Below, piece by piece: positions 53,567 to 60,646 of a stretch of 64,000 bases of DNA. The stretch comes from Methanomicrobiaceae archaeon. Its GTDB lineage: Archaea; Halobacteriota; Methanomicrobia; Methanomicrobiales; Methanomicrobiaceae. Below the pieces are notes generated by a model. That model was not told the origin of the DNA. It saw only the letters and a list, made by a program, of their open reading frames with translations, and did no database searches. The first letter of the stretch is position 1. Every line of letters begins with the position of its first letter. The translations under genes were made by a program, and so were the position numbers. Location of the stretch: assembly GCA_016926855.1 (NCBI GenBank), contig JAFGNT010000002.1, positions 1 through 64,000 on the forward strand. The letters run 5' to 3'.

Positions 53567-54265
53567 ATGTTCGAACTCACTGCCGTCATCGTGCTCGCGG
53601 TCGCCCCGGGCCTCTTCTGGCTCTGGTACTTTTACCAGAAAGACCGGTGCAAGCCCGAACCGCTGCCGGTCATTATCACGATGTTCGTCCTCGGAATTCT
53701 CGTCACGTTTCCCGTCGCGTTTCTCGAGGAGATTGCCGGAAACTTCTTCCCGGAACTGGTCCTCTACGTCGTCGCCGGCCCGGTTATCGAGGAGGTAGGC
53801 AAATTTGCCGTGGTCCGCCATTCTATCTACCGGTCTCCGGTCTTTGACGAGCCGGTGGACGGCATTATCTACGCTGTTTCGGTGGGGCTCGGGTTTGCCA
53901 CACTGGAAAATGTCCTGTATGTCGGCACGTCCTTTATGACATCGCTGCCGCTCGCCATCGAAACCGGTGTCGTCCGTGCCCTCCTCTCCGTGCCCGGGCA
54001 TGCCATCTTTGCCGTGATGTGGGGGTACGCCCTCGGGCAGGCGAAATATCTGCCCCCCGGGAAGGGATCCAGAGTGGTCTTCGGAGGGCTCGTGCTTGCC
54101 ATCGTGTTCCACGGGCTGTTTAACTTTCTGCTGTTCGACGCCATCGGGTTCGCCGTCCTGGTCCTGGTCTTGGTTCCGGTGATGTGGCTTGCCGTGGGGC
54201 GGCGGATCGAGCTGGCGCTCGGGGTATGCCACGACGGGCTCAACGGTCCGGGACAGCTGCGGTGA
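53567..54265 (+). CDS. PrsW family intramembrane metalloprotease
   Basis: 232 residues with about seven helices. The motif EEVGKFAVVRHS (about 73-84) carries the EE pair of the PrsW/CPBP superfamily; FATLENVLYVG and the late LVLAIVFHGLFNFLL supply the further conserved Glu and His. PrsW-type proteases cleave membrane anti-sigma factors in bacteria; in archaea the substrates are unknown. GGGGTGAAGG precedes ATG 53567. Confidence 0.88.
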   Translation: MFELTAVIVLAVAPGLFWLWYFYQKDRCKPEPLPVIITMFVLGILVTFPVAFLEEIAGNFFPELVLYVVAGPVIEEVGKFAVVRHSIYRSPVFDEPVDGIIYAVSVGLGFATLENVLYVGTSFMTSLPLAIETGVVRALLSVPGHAIFAVMWGYALGQAKYLPPGKGSRVVFGGLVLAIVFHGLFNFLLFDAIGFAVLVLVLVPVMWLAVGRRIELALGVCHDGLNGPGQLR

Positions 54266-54405
54266 TCATCGGCCGAACCCATGCCGGCCGGGTGGGTATG
54301 GCGACAAAGGAAACGGCCCCGGGAGACGGGTTGATTGCCGGAAACCGGCAGCCTGACGGTCCTGTGCGGTCCATTTCTTATATCAGCGGCCCTCATAGAT
54401 CTGTG

Positions 54406-54948
54406 ATGAGCATGAGCTTCAGAGTACGTGTAATGGTACTGGTACTAGCGGCGGTCGTCGTCCTTGCAATCACGGCAGGGTGCACCGGGACGTCTCCGGA
54501 GGCAGGAACACCACCCGCCCCGGTCGCACAGCCCGGCGATACGGCCGCGGTGCATTATGTCGGTACCCTTGACGACGGCATGGAATTCGACAACTCGACT
54601 GCCCGCGGCGAACCGCTCGAATTTGTGCTGGGCAGCGGGCAGATGATCCCGGGCTTCGATCAGGCGGTCACCGGGATGGCGGTCGGGGAGACGAAAACCG
54701 TCCTGATTCCCGCGGATGAGGCATACGGGCAGCACCGCGACGACCTGATCCTCGAGCTCCAGAGATCCGGGTTTCCCGAAGATTATGAACTGCAGATCGG
54801 GCAGCAGATCCCCCTCGGGACGTCGAGCGGCGCAGTTGTGCCCGGCATCATCATCGCCCTCAACGATACCATCGTGACGGTTGATGCAAACCACCGGCTT
54901 GCCGGAAAAGACCTGACGTTCGTGATCACGCTTGTGTCGATCACCTGA
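54406..54948 (+). CDS. FKBP-type peptidyl-prolyl isomerase, lipoprotein
   Basis: 180 residues. Lipoprotein signal ending VLAITAGC (Cys26), a Pro-rich linker, then an FKBP domain with insert-in-flap: DTAAVHYVGTLDDGMEFDNS, PLEFVLGSGQMIPGFDQAV, MAVGETKTVLIPADEAYG, and an end segment DANHRLAGKDLTFVITLVSI. It is the SlyD-like archaeal long type and should help fold exported proteins on the outer face of the membrane, perhaps the many surface proteins here. The frame is open upstream to 54184, but the signal peptide fixes the start at 54406 or ATG 54412. Confidence 0.92.
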   Translation: MSMSFRVRVMVLVLAAVVVLAITAGCTGTSPEAGTPPAPVAQPGDTAAVHYVGTLDDGMEFDNSTARGEPLEFVLGSGQMIPGFDQAVTGMAVGETKTVLIPADEAYGQHRDDLILELQRSGFPEDYELQIGQQIPLGTSSGAVVPGIIIALNDTIVTVDANHRLAGKDLTFVITLVSIT

Positions 54949-55300
54949 AACCCGGGCAGAAATTTGCCCCCTTTTTTTAATCCACGGAAAGTTACGTGCC
55001 CCCTTCCCGGTATCACTGGTACAAGGGAAATATTGAAACCACAGCTCTGCCTATGTCTGATTCGAAAGTCGGTATTCAGTCATTTTCAGTGCACCCCTCT
55101 CTCGCATCGGTTTCCGCAGACGACACTGCCCGGACTCGTCCCGATAACGGACAATCGTGATCCGGGCGGAGGAGTTTTCGGGGCCGCATCTCACCGGATT
55201 CAGTCTCTTTCCCGGATATCCGCGGCTTTCACACGAACGACAGGGCAGGCCACACTCGCCGGAGAGCCTGTACAGGGTCTTTTGAAGGAGGAGAATTCCT
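54949..55300. other. Intergenic region upstream of the 55301 unit
   Basis: 352 bases. A T-run at 54968-54977 probably ends the FKBP transcript. No gene is supported. AAGGAGGAG at about 55285-55293 is the ribosome site of the next gene. ATTGAAAC occurs near 55031 but without any stem, so it is not a CRISPR repeat. Confidence 0.5.
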
Positions 55301-56395
55301 ATGGGTGGAGATACCGGAAAAAAAATCGGGCGGGGAATCGGCGCCGTACTGAGCGGCGGCCTGAGTGAACTGGTGATTGGAGGAATGAACGCGTCGGATG
55401 CCATCGGCTCCATCGGGGATGCGACCGAACAGCTGGGAGCGGCCATCGGGGTGATCGCCGCCACTGCTGCAAAGGTCGGCGATGAGCTCTCGCGTCTCCT
55501 CGTCGACGTGGACGACGGCCTTATCCGGGACCGCGAGACCGGAAAACCGGGTGAGCTGACCCGGGCAATCACGACGCTTGATGAGACCGTCGAGGACATC
55601 GATGACCTGTTCTCCATCGAACGCCTCACGCCGCGGAACGAACAGACACTCTGGCCGTCGGAGAAGGAGCGGCTCGATGCTCTCCGGGCACAACGGACAG
55701 CGACCGCCCAGGCGGAGGTGACGCACCGGCAGACACGCGATTCGCTTGCGGCAACGCTGAAATCCAAAACCCTTCCGGCGTTTCCTCCCGCGTCATGGGG
55801 GTGGATCTCGCCGGGAGTCAATTATAGCCCGATGTTTGAAGCCGCGATCGATCAGATGAGCTTCAATACGGTGAAGGAAGTCGATGTCGCCGAGAATTAC
55901 TTTGCGATCTGCGGGTACTCCGATATGGCGGGCATCAGGGCTCTCTGCCGCAATCTCCGGACGGCAATCGTGCAGCTGCGGTGGCACTGGGACACCATCC
56001 GTGACATCGATGCGGAGATCCGGAGTATCCTGTATCGTGAACCCGGCCTCGTGCCGGCAACCCTCAATAACGTCAACGAGACGATTGAGAGGTTCAACAC
56101 GCTTGAACAGCCGCGAATCGAAGAAATTCTCGACGCAGTCGACGACAATCTCGACGAATCACGGGAAATCCTCATACAGGTCAAAAAACTGTTCGTGGTG
56201 AAAAAGAAAAAACCGGTCGTCGTCGCCACCCTGCCGGACGTGGAGCGCACCAAACTCGAGTGGCTGGAGAAGAGGGCTGAGGTGCTGGAATCGGCATTCA
56301 GGAAAGAATATGACTTCTCTCTCAATCTTGAGACGGCGATTGCCGATTTCAGGCCGTCGTCGGTTCTCGTGGGGGGTGATGTGCATGGCGCCTGA
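55301..56395 (+). CDS. Unknown soluble protein with glycine-rich N-terminus and a repeated module
   Basis: 364 residues. The N-terminus (GKKIGRGIGAVLSGGLSELV) is glycine-zipper-like and may insert into or associate with membranes; residues about 55-150 are helical and charged. The section about 235-290 contains EPGLVPATL, NETIERFNTLE and QPRIEEILDAVDDNL, which recurs in the next protein. A basic KKLFVVKKKKP stretch follows. I recognise no known family. A strong AAGGAGGAG site fixes ATG 55301. It overlaps the next gene by 11 bases. Confidence 0.75.
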   Translation: MGGDTGKKIGRGIGAVLSGGLSELVIGGMNASDAIGSIGDATEQLGAAIGVIAATAAKVGDELSRLLVDVDDGLIRDRETGKPGELTRAITTLDETVEDIDDLFSIERLTPRNEQTLWPSEKERLDALRAQRTATAQAEVTHRQTRDSLAATLKSKTLPAFPPASWGWISPGVNYSPMFEAAIDQMSFNTVKEVDVAENYFAICGYSDMAGIRALCRNLRTAIVQLRWHWDTIRDIDAEIRSILYREPGLVPATLNNVNETIERFNTLEQPRIEEILDAVDDNLDESREILIQVKKLFVVKKKKPVVVATLPDVERTKLEWLEKRAEVLESAFRKEYDFSLNLETAIADFRPSSVLVGGDVHGA

Positions 56396-56990
56396 CGGAC
56401 GGATTCCGGCACCCACGGGTTCCGACGACACGACGAAATATCTCCGGTATCTTAACCGCGGTTTATCCCTCCCCTATGCGGAGGTCGCCGTGAAGGAAGA
56501 CCTGCTGCGGGACGACCTCGTTATGGCATCAGTCCAGCCGGTGGGAATGCGGGCGTTTTCAGACCTTTCCGTTGCAGGAAGTTCGTATTTTGCCGCCCAG
56601 AACAAGTCCGGGATTCATGCGGCGAAGATACAGATGAATATCCGGAACCTGGACAAGGCCCACCTCGCGGCAGATAAAATCCGGTATGTCGAGGAAGACG
56701 AGCCGGGTGTGATTCCGCGGACGCTGGATATCGTTGAGGACACACTCGGGCGGTTCCACACCGAATGCCAGCCCCGAATTGAGGCGATTCTCGACTCGGT
56801 TCACGGAAACCTGACCGGTTCGGAGGAGGCGATCGGGAAACTGAACAGTATATTCGGGGCTGTCACGGACTTTGCGGGCGACCACAGCCTTCTCGTGAAG
56901 ATAGGACTCGGGGTGGCGGCATGCGGATTCGTCGCAACGCTCGTGCTCATCCCCTTAGTCCTTCTCAGGATCCTCCTGATCGGTGTGTGA
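56385..56990 (+). CDS. Unknown membrane-anchored protein sharing a module with its neighbour
   Basis: 201 residues. The start ATG 56385 follows GGGGTGAT (56373-56380) by 4 bases; ATG 56379 overlaps that site. Residues about 105-155 read EPGVIPRTL, EDTLGRFHTEC and QPRIEAILDSVHGNL, matching the module in the 364-residue protein. The C-terminus is a transmembrane helix (GVAACGFVATLVLIPLVLLRILLIGV) with almost no tail, so the rest faces the cytoplasm as a tail-anchored protein. Family unknown. Two bases separate its stop from the LuxE-like start. Confidence 0.75.
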   Translation: MAPDGRIPAPTGSDDTTKYLRYLNRGLSLPYAEVAVKEDLLRDDLVMASVQPVGMRAFSDLSVAGSSYFAAQNKSGIHAAKIQMNIRNLDKAHLAADKIRYVEEDEPGVIPRTLDIVEDTLGRFHTECQPRIEAILDSVHGNLTGSEEAIGKLNSIFGAVTDFAGDHSLLVKIGLGVAACGFVATLVLIPLVLLRILLIGV

Positions 56991-56992
56991 CG

Positions 56993-58231
56993 ATGGAAAC
57001 GGCGGCAATCGCGGCGGAGATGGCACCGGCCGACTCTGAGGACGCACTGATTACTGCCGTCACCCGGCAGTTCGGCTGGTGCCGGCCGTACCGGGAGGTA
57101 TGCAGGTCGAAGGGCCTGGTGCTGACCGATCTCGTCGATAGGATCCGCTCGGGCGACTCCGCGATGCTGCCCTCCCTCCCGACAGGCTTATTCAAGCGTA
57201 TGGGTGGGCGGTTCCGTGAGACGGCCCACCCGTGGCTGTCCGGCCGGTGGCTTGTATCGAGTTCGACAAGCGGAAACCCGAGTTTCCGGCTCTCCACCCA
57301 ACGTGATATCAGCCACATCAATCAGGCATTTTTAAGCGCGTACGAAAAAATCCCCGACCATGATGTCCTTTTTTTCATGACGCCGACGCTCTCGTCGCTG
57401 GAAAAATTCTCGACGACTATTCATGTCGACGGCCGGGAGGCAATCATGTTTGCCATCCTGCCGATTTACGCAGGCCTCCAGAGATGCGCAAACACCTTCT
57501 ACCTGTACCATCCTGATCCGGACGGGGCATGCGGAACCCCCGCCCTCCTCCCGGGATTTCACCGGGATGAGGCTCTGGTCACACGGGTGCTTGATGATGC
57601 GGAGGAGAGCGGAGCGGTGGTGGTGCTTGCCTATTCGGCTCTCTTTCTCCGGACCGTTCTGGATGCCTGCCGGGAGCGGTGTTTCGATTTCGGCGACAAA
57701 ATCACCATCGCCACGGGAGGGGGCGGATGGTCGGGGAAAAAATCGGTATCCCGTGCCGATCCGATAGACAAGGCCCTGTTCTGCGAAGCACTCACGGAAG
57801 TGTTCGGCATCCGAAATCCCGAACGCCAGATCCTTGATATCTACAGCTCGGCAGAAACGGGGACTGCACACTCGGGATACTACGACGGAAACCTTGGCGA
57901 TTACGCATTTGACGTCAATCCCGATGTTAAACTCTATGCCATCTCTTCCGAAACCGGAGAACCGGTCGGAAAGGGTGAAACGGGAATTCCCCGGACCATA
58001 TCGCCTTACGGAACGGAAGGGGCCGCCGCTGCCGTGATCGACCAGGAGGATGACTGCATGACCGTTCTCTCGACAAACAGGGACGGCTCGGTTCGGCAGT
58101 TTTCCGCGATATCGCGGGTTCCGGGTGCCGGCGTTCCCGGCCTGAATGTCTGGATGGAAACCGACTGGGACGGGTGTCCGCTCGATCTGCTGGAGATGGT
58201 CACCCGCCACGCCCTCTCGTACTTCGACTGA
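56993..58231 (+). CDS. LuxE-like acyl-protein synthetase (ANL superfamily)
   Basis: 412 residues. The adenylation P-loop SSSTSGNPS (about 92-100), the region YSALFLRTVLDACRER and ATGGGGWSGKK, the A5-like motif YSSAETGTAHS and the end WDGCPLDLLEM fit the LuxE family. LuxE activates an acyl acid as acyl-AMP and passes it to a cysteine near its own C-terminus; the Cys in DGCPLD is at the matching place. There is no LuxC reductase nearby. The acyl group and acceptor are unknown; the two preceding proteins are obvious candidates. GTG 56987 is an alternative start. Confidence 0.82.
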   Translation: METAAIAAEMAPADSEDALITAVTRQFGWCRPYREVCRSKGLVLTDLVDRIRSGDSAMLPSLPTGLFKRMGGRFRETAHPWLSGRWLVSSSTSGNPSFRLSTQRDISHINQAFLSAYEKIPDHDVLFFMTPTLSSLEKFSTTIHVDGREAIMFAILPIYAGLQRCANTFYLYHPDPDGACGTPALLPGFHRDEALVTRVLDDAEESGAVVVLAYSALFLRTVLDACRERCFDFGDKITIATGGGGWSGKKSVSRADPIDKALFCEALTEVFGIRNPERQILDIYSSAETGTAHSGYYDGNLGDYAFDVNPDVKLYAISSETGEPVGKGETGIPRTISPYGTEGAAAAVIDQEDDCMTVLSTNRDGSVRQFSAISRVPGAGVPGLNVWMETDWDGCPLDLLEMVTRHALSYFD

Positions 58232-58322
58232 TTCCGATGCGGGAAAAAAGCTGCAGGGAAAACGGTGTCTCCCTCTGCTTCGGAAAAGGGGTTTCGGGGT
58301 ACCGGAGGGATTCTCCTTTTCT

Positions 58323-58362
58323 GGTATCTCACTATACCCTCTCTCCGGTATCTAGAAATACC
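58323..58362. promoter_or_regulatory. Tandem palindromes GGTAT-N6-ATACC
   Basis: Two inverted repeats of identical design, GGTAT(58323-58327)/ATACC(58334-58338) and GGTAT(58347-58351)/ATACC(58358-58362), are spaced 24 bases centre to centre, just upstream of the DUF4405 gene. Identical arms and regular spacing suggest cooperative binding of a dimeric regulator. A compact GGTAT-T-ATACC also occurs at 60261. Confidence 0.5.
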
Positions 58363-58385
58363 CTGTCTCCGATTCCCTGTCAGGT

Positions 58386-58643
58386 ATGGCCATGCAGGTG
58401 AAAACCATCAAATTCTGGATCGATATCGGGCTGGTCGTGACATTTGTGCTCTCGTTCGGAACCGGCATTATCAAATGGCCGGGATTTTTCGCGATGACCG
58501 GGCTCTCCCGTGTGGTGCTTCCGATGAACCAGATTACCCTGATCCATGACCGGAGCGGCCTCATTTTCGGGATACTCGTGATTGTCCATCTGGTGCTGAA
58601 CGGAAAATGGCTGGTGTCGACCGGGAAGAAACTCTTCCGGTAG
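58386..58643 (+). CDS. DUF4405 small membrane protein
   Basis: 85 residues with two transmembrane helices (FWIDIGLVVTFVLSFGTGI and LIFGILVIVHLVLNGKWLV) and two histidines (HDRSG, HLVLN) placed as in DUF4405, a cytochrome b561-like family that may bind heme. Start ATG 58386 or 58392. It is followed after 4 bases by the N-formylglutamate amidohydrolase gene, and preceded by tandem palindromes. Confidence 0.8.
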   Translation: MAMQVKTIKFWIDIGLVVTFVLSFGTGIIKWPGFFAMTGLSRVVLPMNQITLIHDRSGLIFGILVIVHLVLNGKWLVSTGKKLFR

Positions 58644-58647
58644 CGCG

Positions 58648-59556
58648 ATGCTCCCGCAACTCTTATGCCGGATGGATATCAACGGGCTCTCAGATGACGC
58701 TGTTTCCGGCCGGCCGGCGATACGGGAGCAATCGCCTGTGACATCCGGTGGAGCTGATAGTGTGCACCCGCCCTATCCCTTTCTCATCTCCGTCCCCCAT
58801 GGCGGCACCGTGATTCCCACAGAACTGGCAGACCGGATCGCTCTCTCTCCCGGCGAGGTGACATACTACAGCGATCCGCACACCCGGCAGCTGTTCGATT
58901 TCGGGGCCCGTGTGGCGGCCTGTGTCACCGCCGACATCTCCCGGACGGCAATCGACGTCAACCGCTCCCCGCTCCACCTCCCCCCGGCGTACCCCGACGG
59001 GGTGATCAAGTCCGAAACCGTCGACGGCACGCCGGTGTACCGGGAGGGTTCTTTTCCCGCCGAATCGATGATCCACCTGCTGCTGCTCCGGTATTACTTC
59101 CCCTTCCACATCAGGATAAAAAACGTCCTTGAGGCCGGAAACATACGCATCGGCTTCGACTGCCACAGCATGCTGCCCGAAAACCCGCCCGGCAAAAAGA
59201 ATCCCGGCACTGCCCGGCCCCTCATCTGCCTCTCGAACGGCGGCGACCGCGAGGGACGGCAGGTGGCCGGGAAGATGCCGGTGACGTGCCCGCCCGAATG
59301 GATGCAGGCTCTCGTGGCCCGGTTTTCGGAGGAGTTCGAGGAGGGTGCCGTTCGGCTGAACGACCCGTTTACCGGGGGATTCATCTCGCGGTTTCATTAC
59401 CGGCGGCACGGGATCCCGTGGGTGCAGTGCGAAGTGAACCGTTCACTTTATGAGTCGGAGGATGGCGGTGTGGATTCGGACATGATCGAGGCGGTGCGGG
59501 AGGCGGTGTTCCGGGCCCTGGCGGGGTTCTGGGATGATGTGTCGGGTGGAGAATGA
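58648..59556 (+). CDS. N-formylglutamate amidohydrolase family protein
   Basis: 302 residues. Family landmarks: PFLISVPHGGTVIP, SDPHTRQLFDFGARV, RTAIDVNRSP, IGFDCHSMLP and the late VQCEVNRSLYES. HutG-type enzymes hydrolyse N-formylglutamate to formate and glutamate, using metal-binding His and Glu. No other histidine-degradation gene is visible, so the physiological substrate may be another N-acyl amino acid. The first 40 residues are unlike the family and the true start may be ATG 58672. It is coupled to the DUF4405 gene. Confidence 0.88.
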   Translation: MLPQLLCRMDINGLSDDAVSGRPAIREQSPVTSGGADSVHPPYPFLISVPHGGTVIPTELADRIALSPGEVTYYSDPHTRQLFDFGARVAACVTADISRTAIDVNRSPLHLPPAYPDGVIKSETVDGTPVYREGSFPAESMIHLLLLRYYFPFHIRIKNVLEAGNIRIGFDCHSMLPENPPGKKNPGTARPLICLSNGGDREGRQVAGKMPVTCPPEWMQALVARFSEEFEEGAVRLNDPFTGGFISRFHYRRHGIPWVQCEVNRSLYESEDGGVDSDMIEAVREAVFRALAGFWDDVSGGE

Positions 59557-59587
59557 CGGTGTTTGCAGTGCCGTTTCTCCTGCAAAG

Positions 59588-60073
59588 CTATGCTGTATCC
59601 TCTGCCTTTAGCTCCTCGAGTTTCGCCTTCACCTCGGCCACATGCCCCTTCACCTTCACCTTCCGCCACACGGCGGCGACCGTACCCTCCGGATCGATGA
59701 TGACGGTGCTTCGCCCGACACCCATGTACTCCTTTCCGTACATCTTCTTCGAGACCCAGGCACCATAGGCCCCGATCACCTCATGATCGGGATCTGCGAG
59801 GAGACGGACGGAGAGGTTTTGCTTCTCGGCAAACCTTTTATGGCTCGTGACTGAATCCGGGCTGATGCCGATGATTGCGGCCTCGAGGCGGGCAAATTCC
59901 TCCATCTCGTCCGAAAACGACCGGGCCTCAAGCGTGCACCCCGAGGAGTTGTCCTTCGGGTAGAAGTAGAGGACGAGCCAGCGATCCTTGAAATCTGCAA
60001 GGCAGACTTCTTTTTCGTCCGCATCGGGAAGGCAGAAGGCGGGAGCCGGCATTCCGGGTGTGAGTTCTGTCAT
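59588..60073 (-). CDS. Peroxiredoxin, Bcp/PrxQ type
   Basis: 161 residues. N-terminal GMPAPAFCLPDADEKEVCLADFKDRW, then LVLYFYPKDNSSGCTLEARSF, with Cys46 as peroxidatic residue. The usual PrxQ resolving Cys five residues later is replaced by Arg, so Cys14 or Cys24 or an external thiol must resolve the sulfenate. It reduces hydroperoxides in the cytoplasm, valuable to a strict anaerobe. GGAGGAA precedes ATG 60073. Convergent with the amidohydrolase gene. Confidence 0.93.
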   Translation of the reverse strand: MTELTPGMPAPAFCLPDADEKEVCLADFKDRWLVLYFYPKDNSSGCTLEARSFSDEMEEFARLEAAIIGISPDSVTSHKRFAEKQNLSVRLLADPDHEVIGAYGAWVSKKMYGKEYMGVGRSTVIIDPEGTVAAVWRKVKVKGHVAEVKAKLEELKAEDTA

Positions 60074-60260
60074 GGGAGTTCCTCCTATCCGTGATGTGAA
60101 AAGGATATCGCAGTGTTCAGGTAATGGGCTGGTTTTTCATGAATCTGTTATCTGCCCGAAGTAAAAGGCCGTTCACCGTCATTTTTTTGAAACTGGTTAT
60201 AATGGCAAAACAGACGTTTTTATGGTGCGTGGCCAAACAATAACTTTTTTATACTTATAG

Positions 60261-60299
60261 GGTATTATACCTTTTTGTATCTTAATACATCATGATACA
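60261..60299. promoter_or_regulatory. Palindromic promoter region of the HTH/VIT-VWA pair
   Basis: Within very AT-rich DNA, GGTAT-T-ATACC (60261-60271) and TGTATC...GATACA (60276-60281 and 60294-60299, 12-base gap) lie side by side, 20 bases before the HTH gene start. They probably overlap the TATA box and could bind the HTH protein itself. Confidence 0.45.
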
Positions 60300-60319
60300 T
60301 AGAAATAGACCTCTCAACC

Positions 60320-60634
60320 ATGGCCCCACAGAACAATCATCAGGATCCTCCGAAAAAGGACAGCAATAAAAAGGCAGCGTCATCTCCGGGAGAGGAGTAT
60401 CTCAAGGCACTCGGGCGCCGCAGGTCCTCCCGGTCGCACCGGATTTTTTCGGATCAGAATTTTTATGCTATTCCTGAAGTAGCAGAACGGCTCAAGATCA
60501 CCGAAGAACTGGTCCGCGAACTGATCCGGCGGGGTGAGCTTCACGCGTACCGGATCGGAAAGGCCTACCGGATCACTGACGATGATATCGATGCATTTCT
60601 CGAATCATGCAGCACCGGACATGAGAGGCCCTAG
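60320..60634 (+). CDS. Excisionase/MerR-type helix-turn-helix protein
   Basis: 104 residues. A basic, disordered N-terminus (about 1-45) precedes an excisionase-like winged HTH: YAIPEVAERLKITEELVREL followed by IRRGELHAYRIGKAYRITDDDI. Such domains bind DNA, and the same fold serves as a small regulator outside phages. No ribosome site precedes ATG 60320, so a leaderless message is likely. The VIT-VWA gene starts 12 bases downstream; the palindromes just upstream fit autoregulation. Confidence 0.85.
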   Translation: MAPQNNHQDPPKKDSNKKAASSPGEEYLKALGRRRSSRSHRIFSDQNFYAIPEVAERLKITEELVRELIRRGELHAYRIGKAYRITDDDIDAFLESCSTGHERP

Positions 60635-60646
60635 GGGGAATAACAC

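Noticed and set aside
55025-55040. ATTGAAAC, tested as a second CRISPR repeat
   Set aside because: No stem or CCCC before it; also seen at about 42168 inside the chelatase gene. Chance matches.
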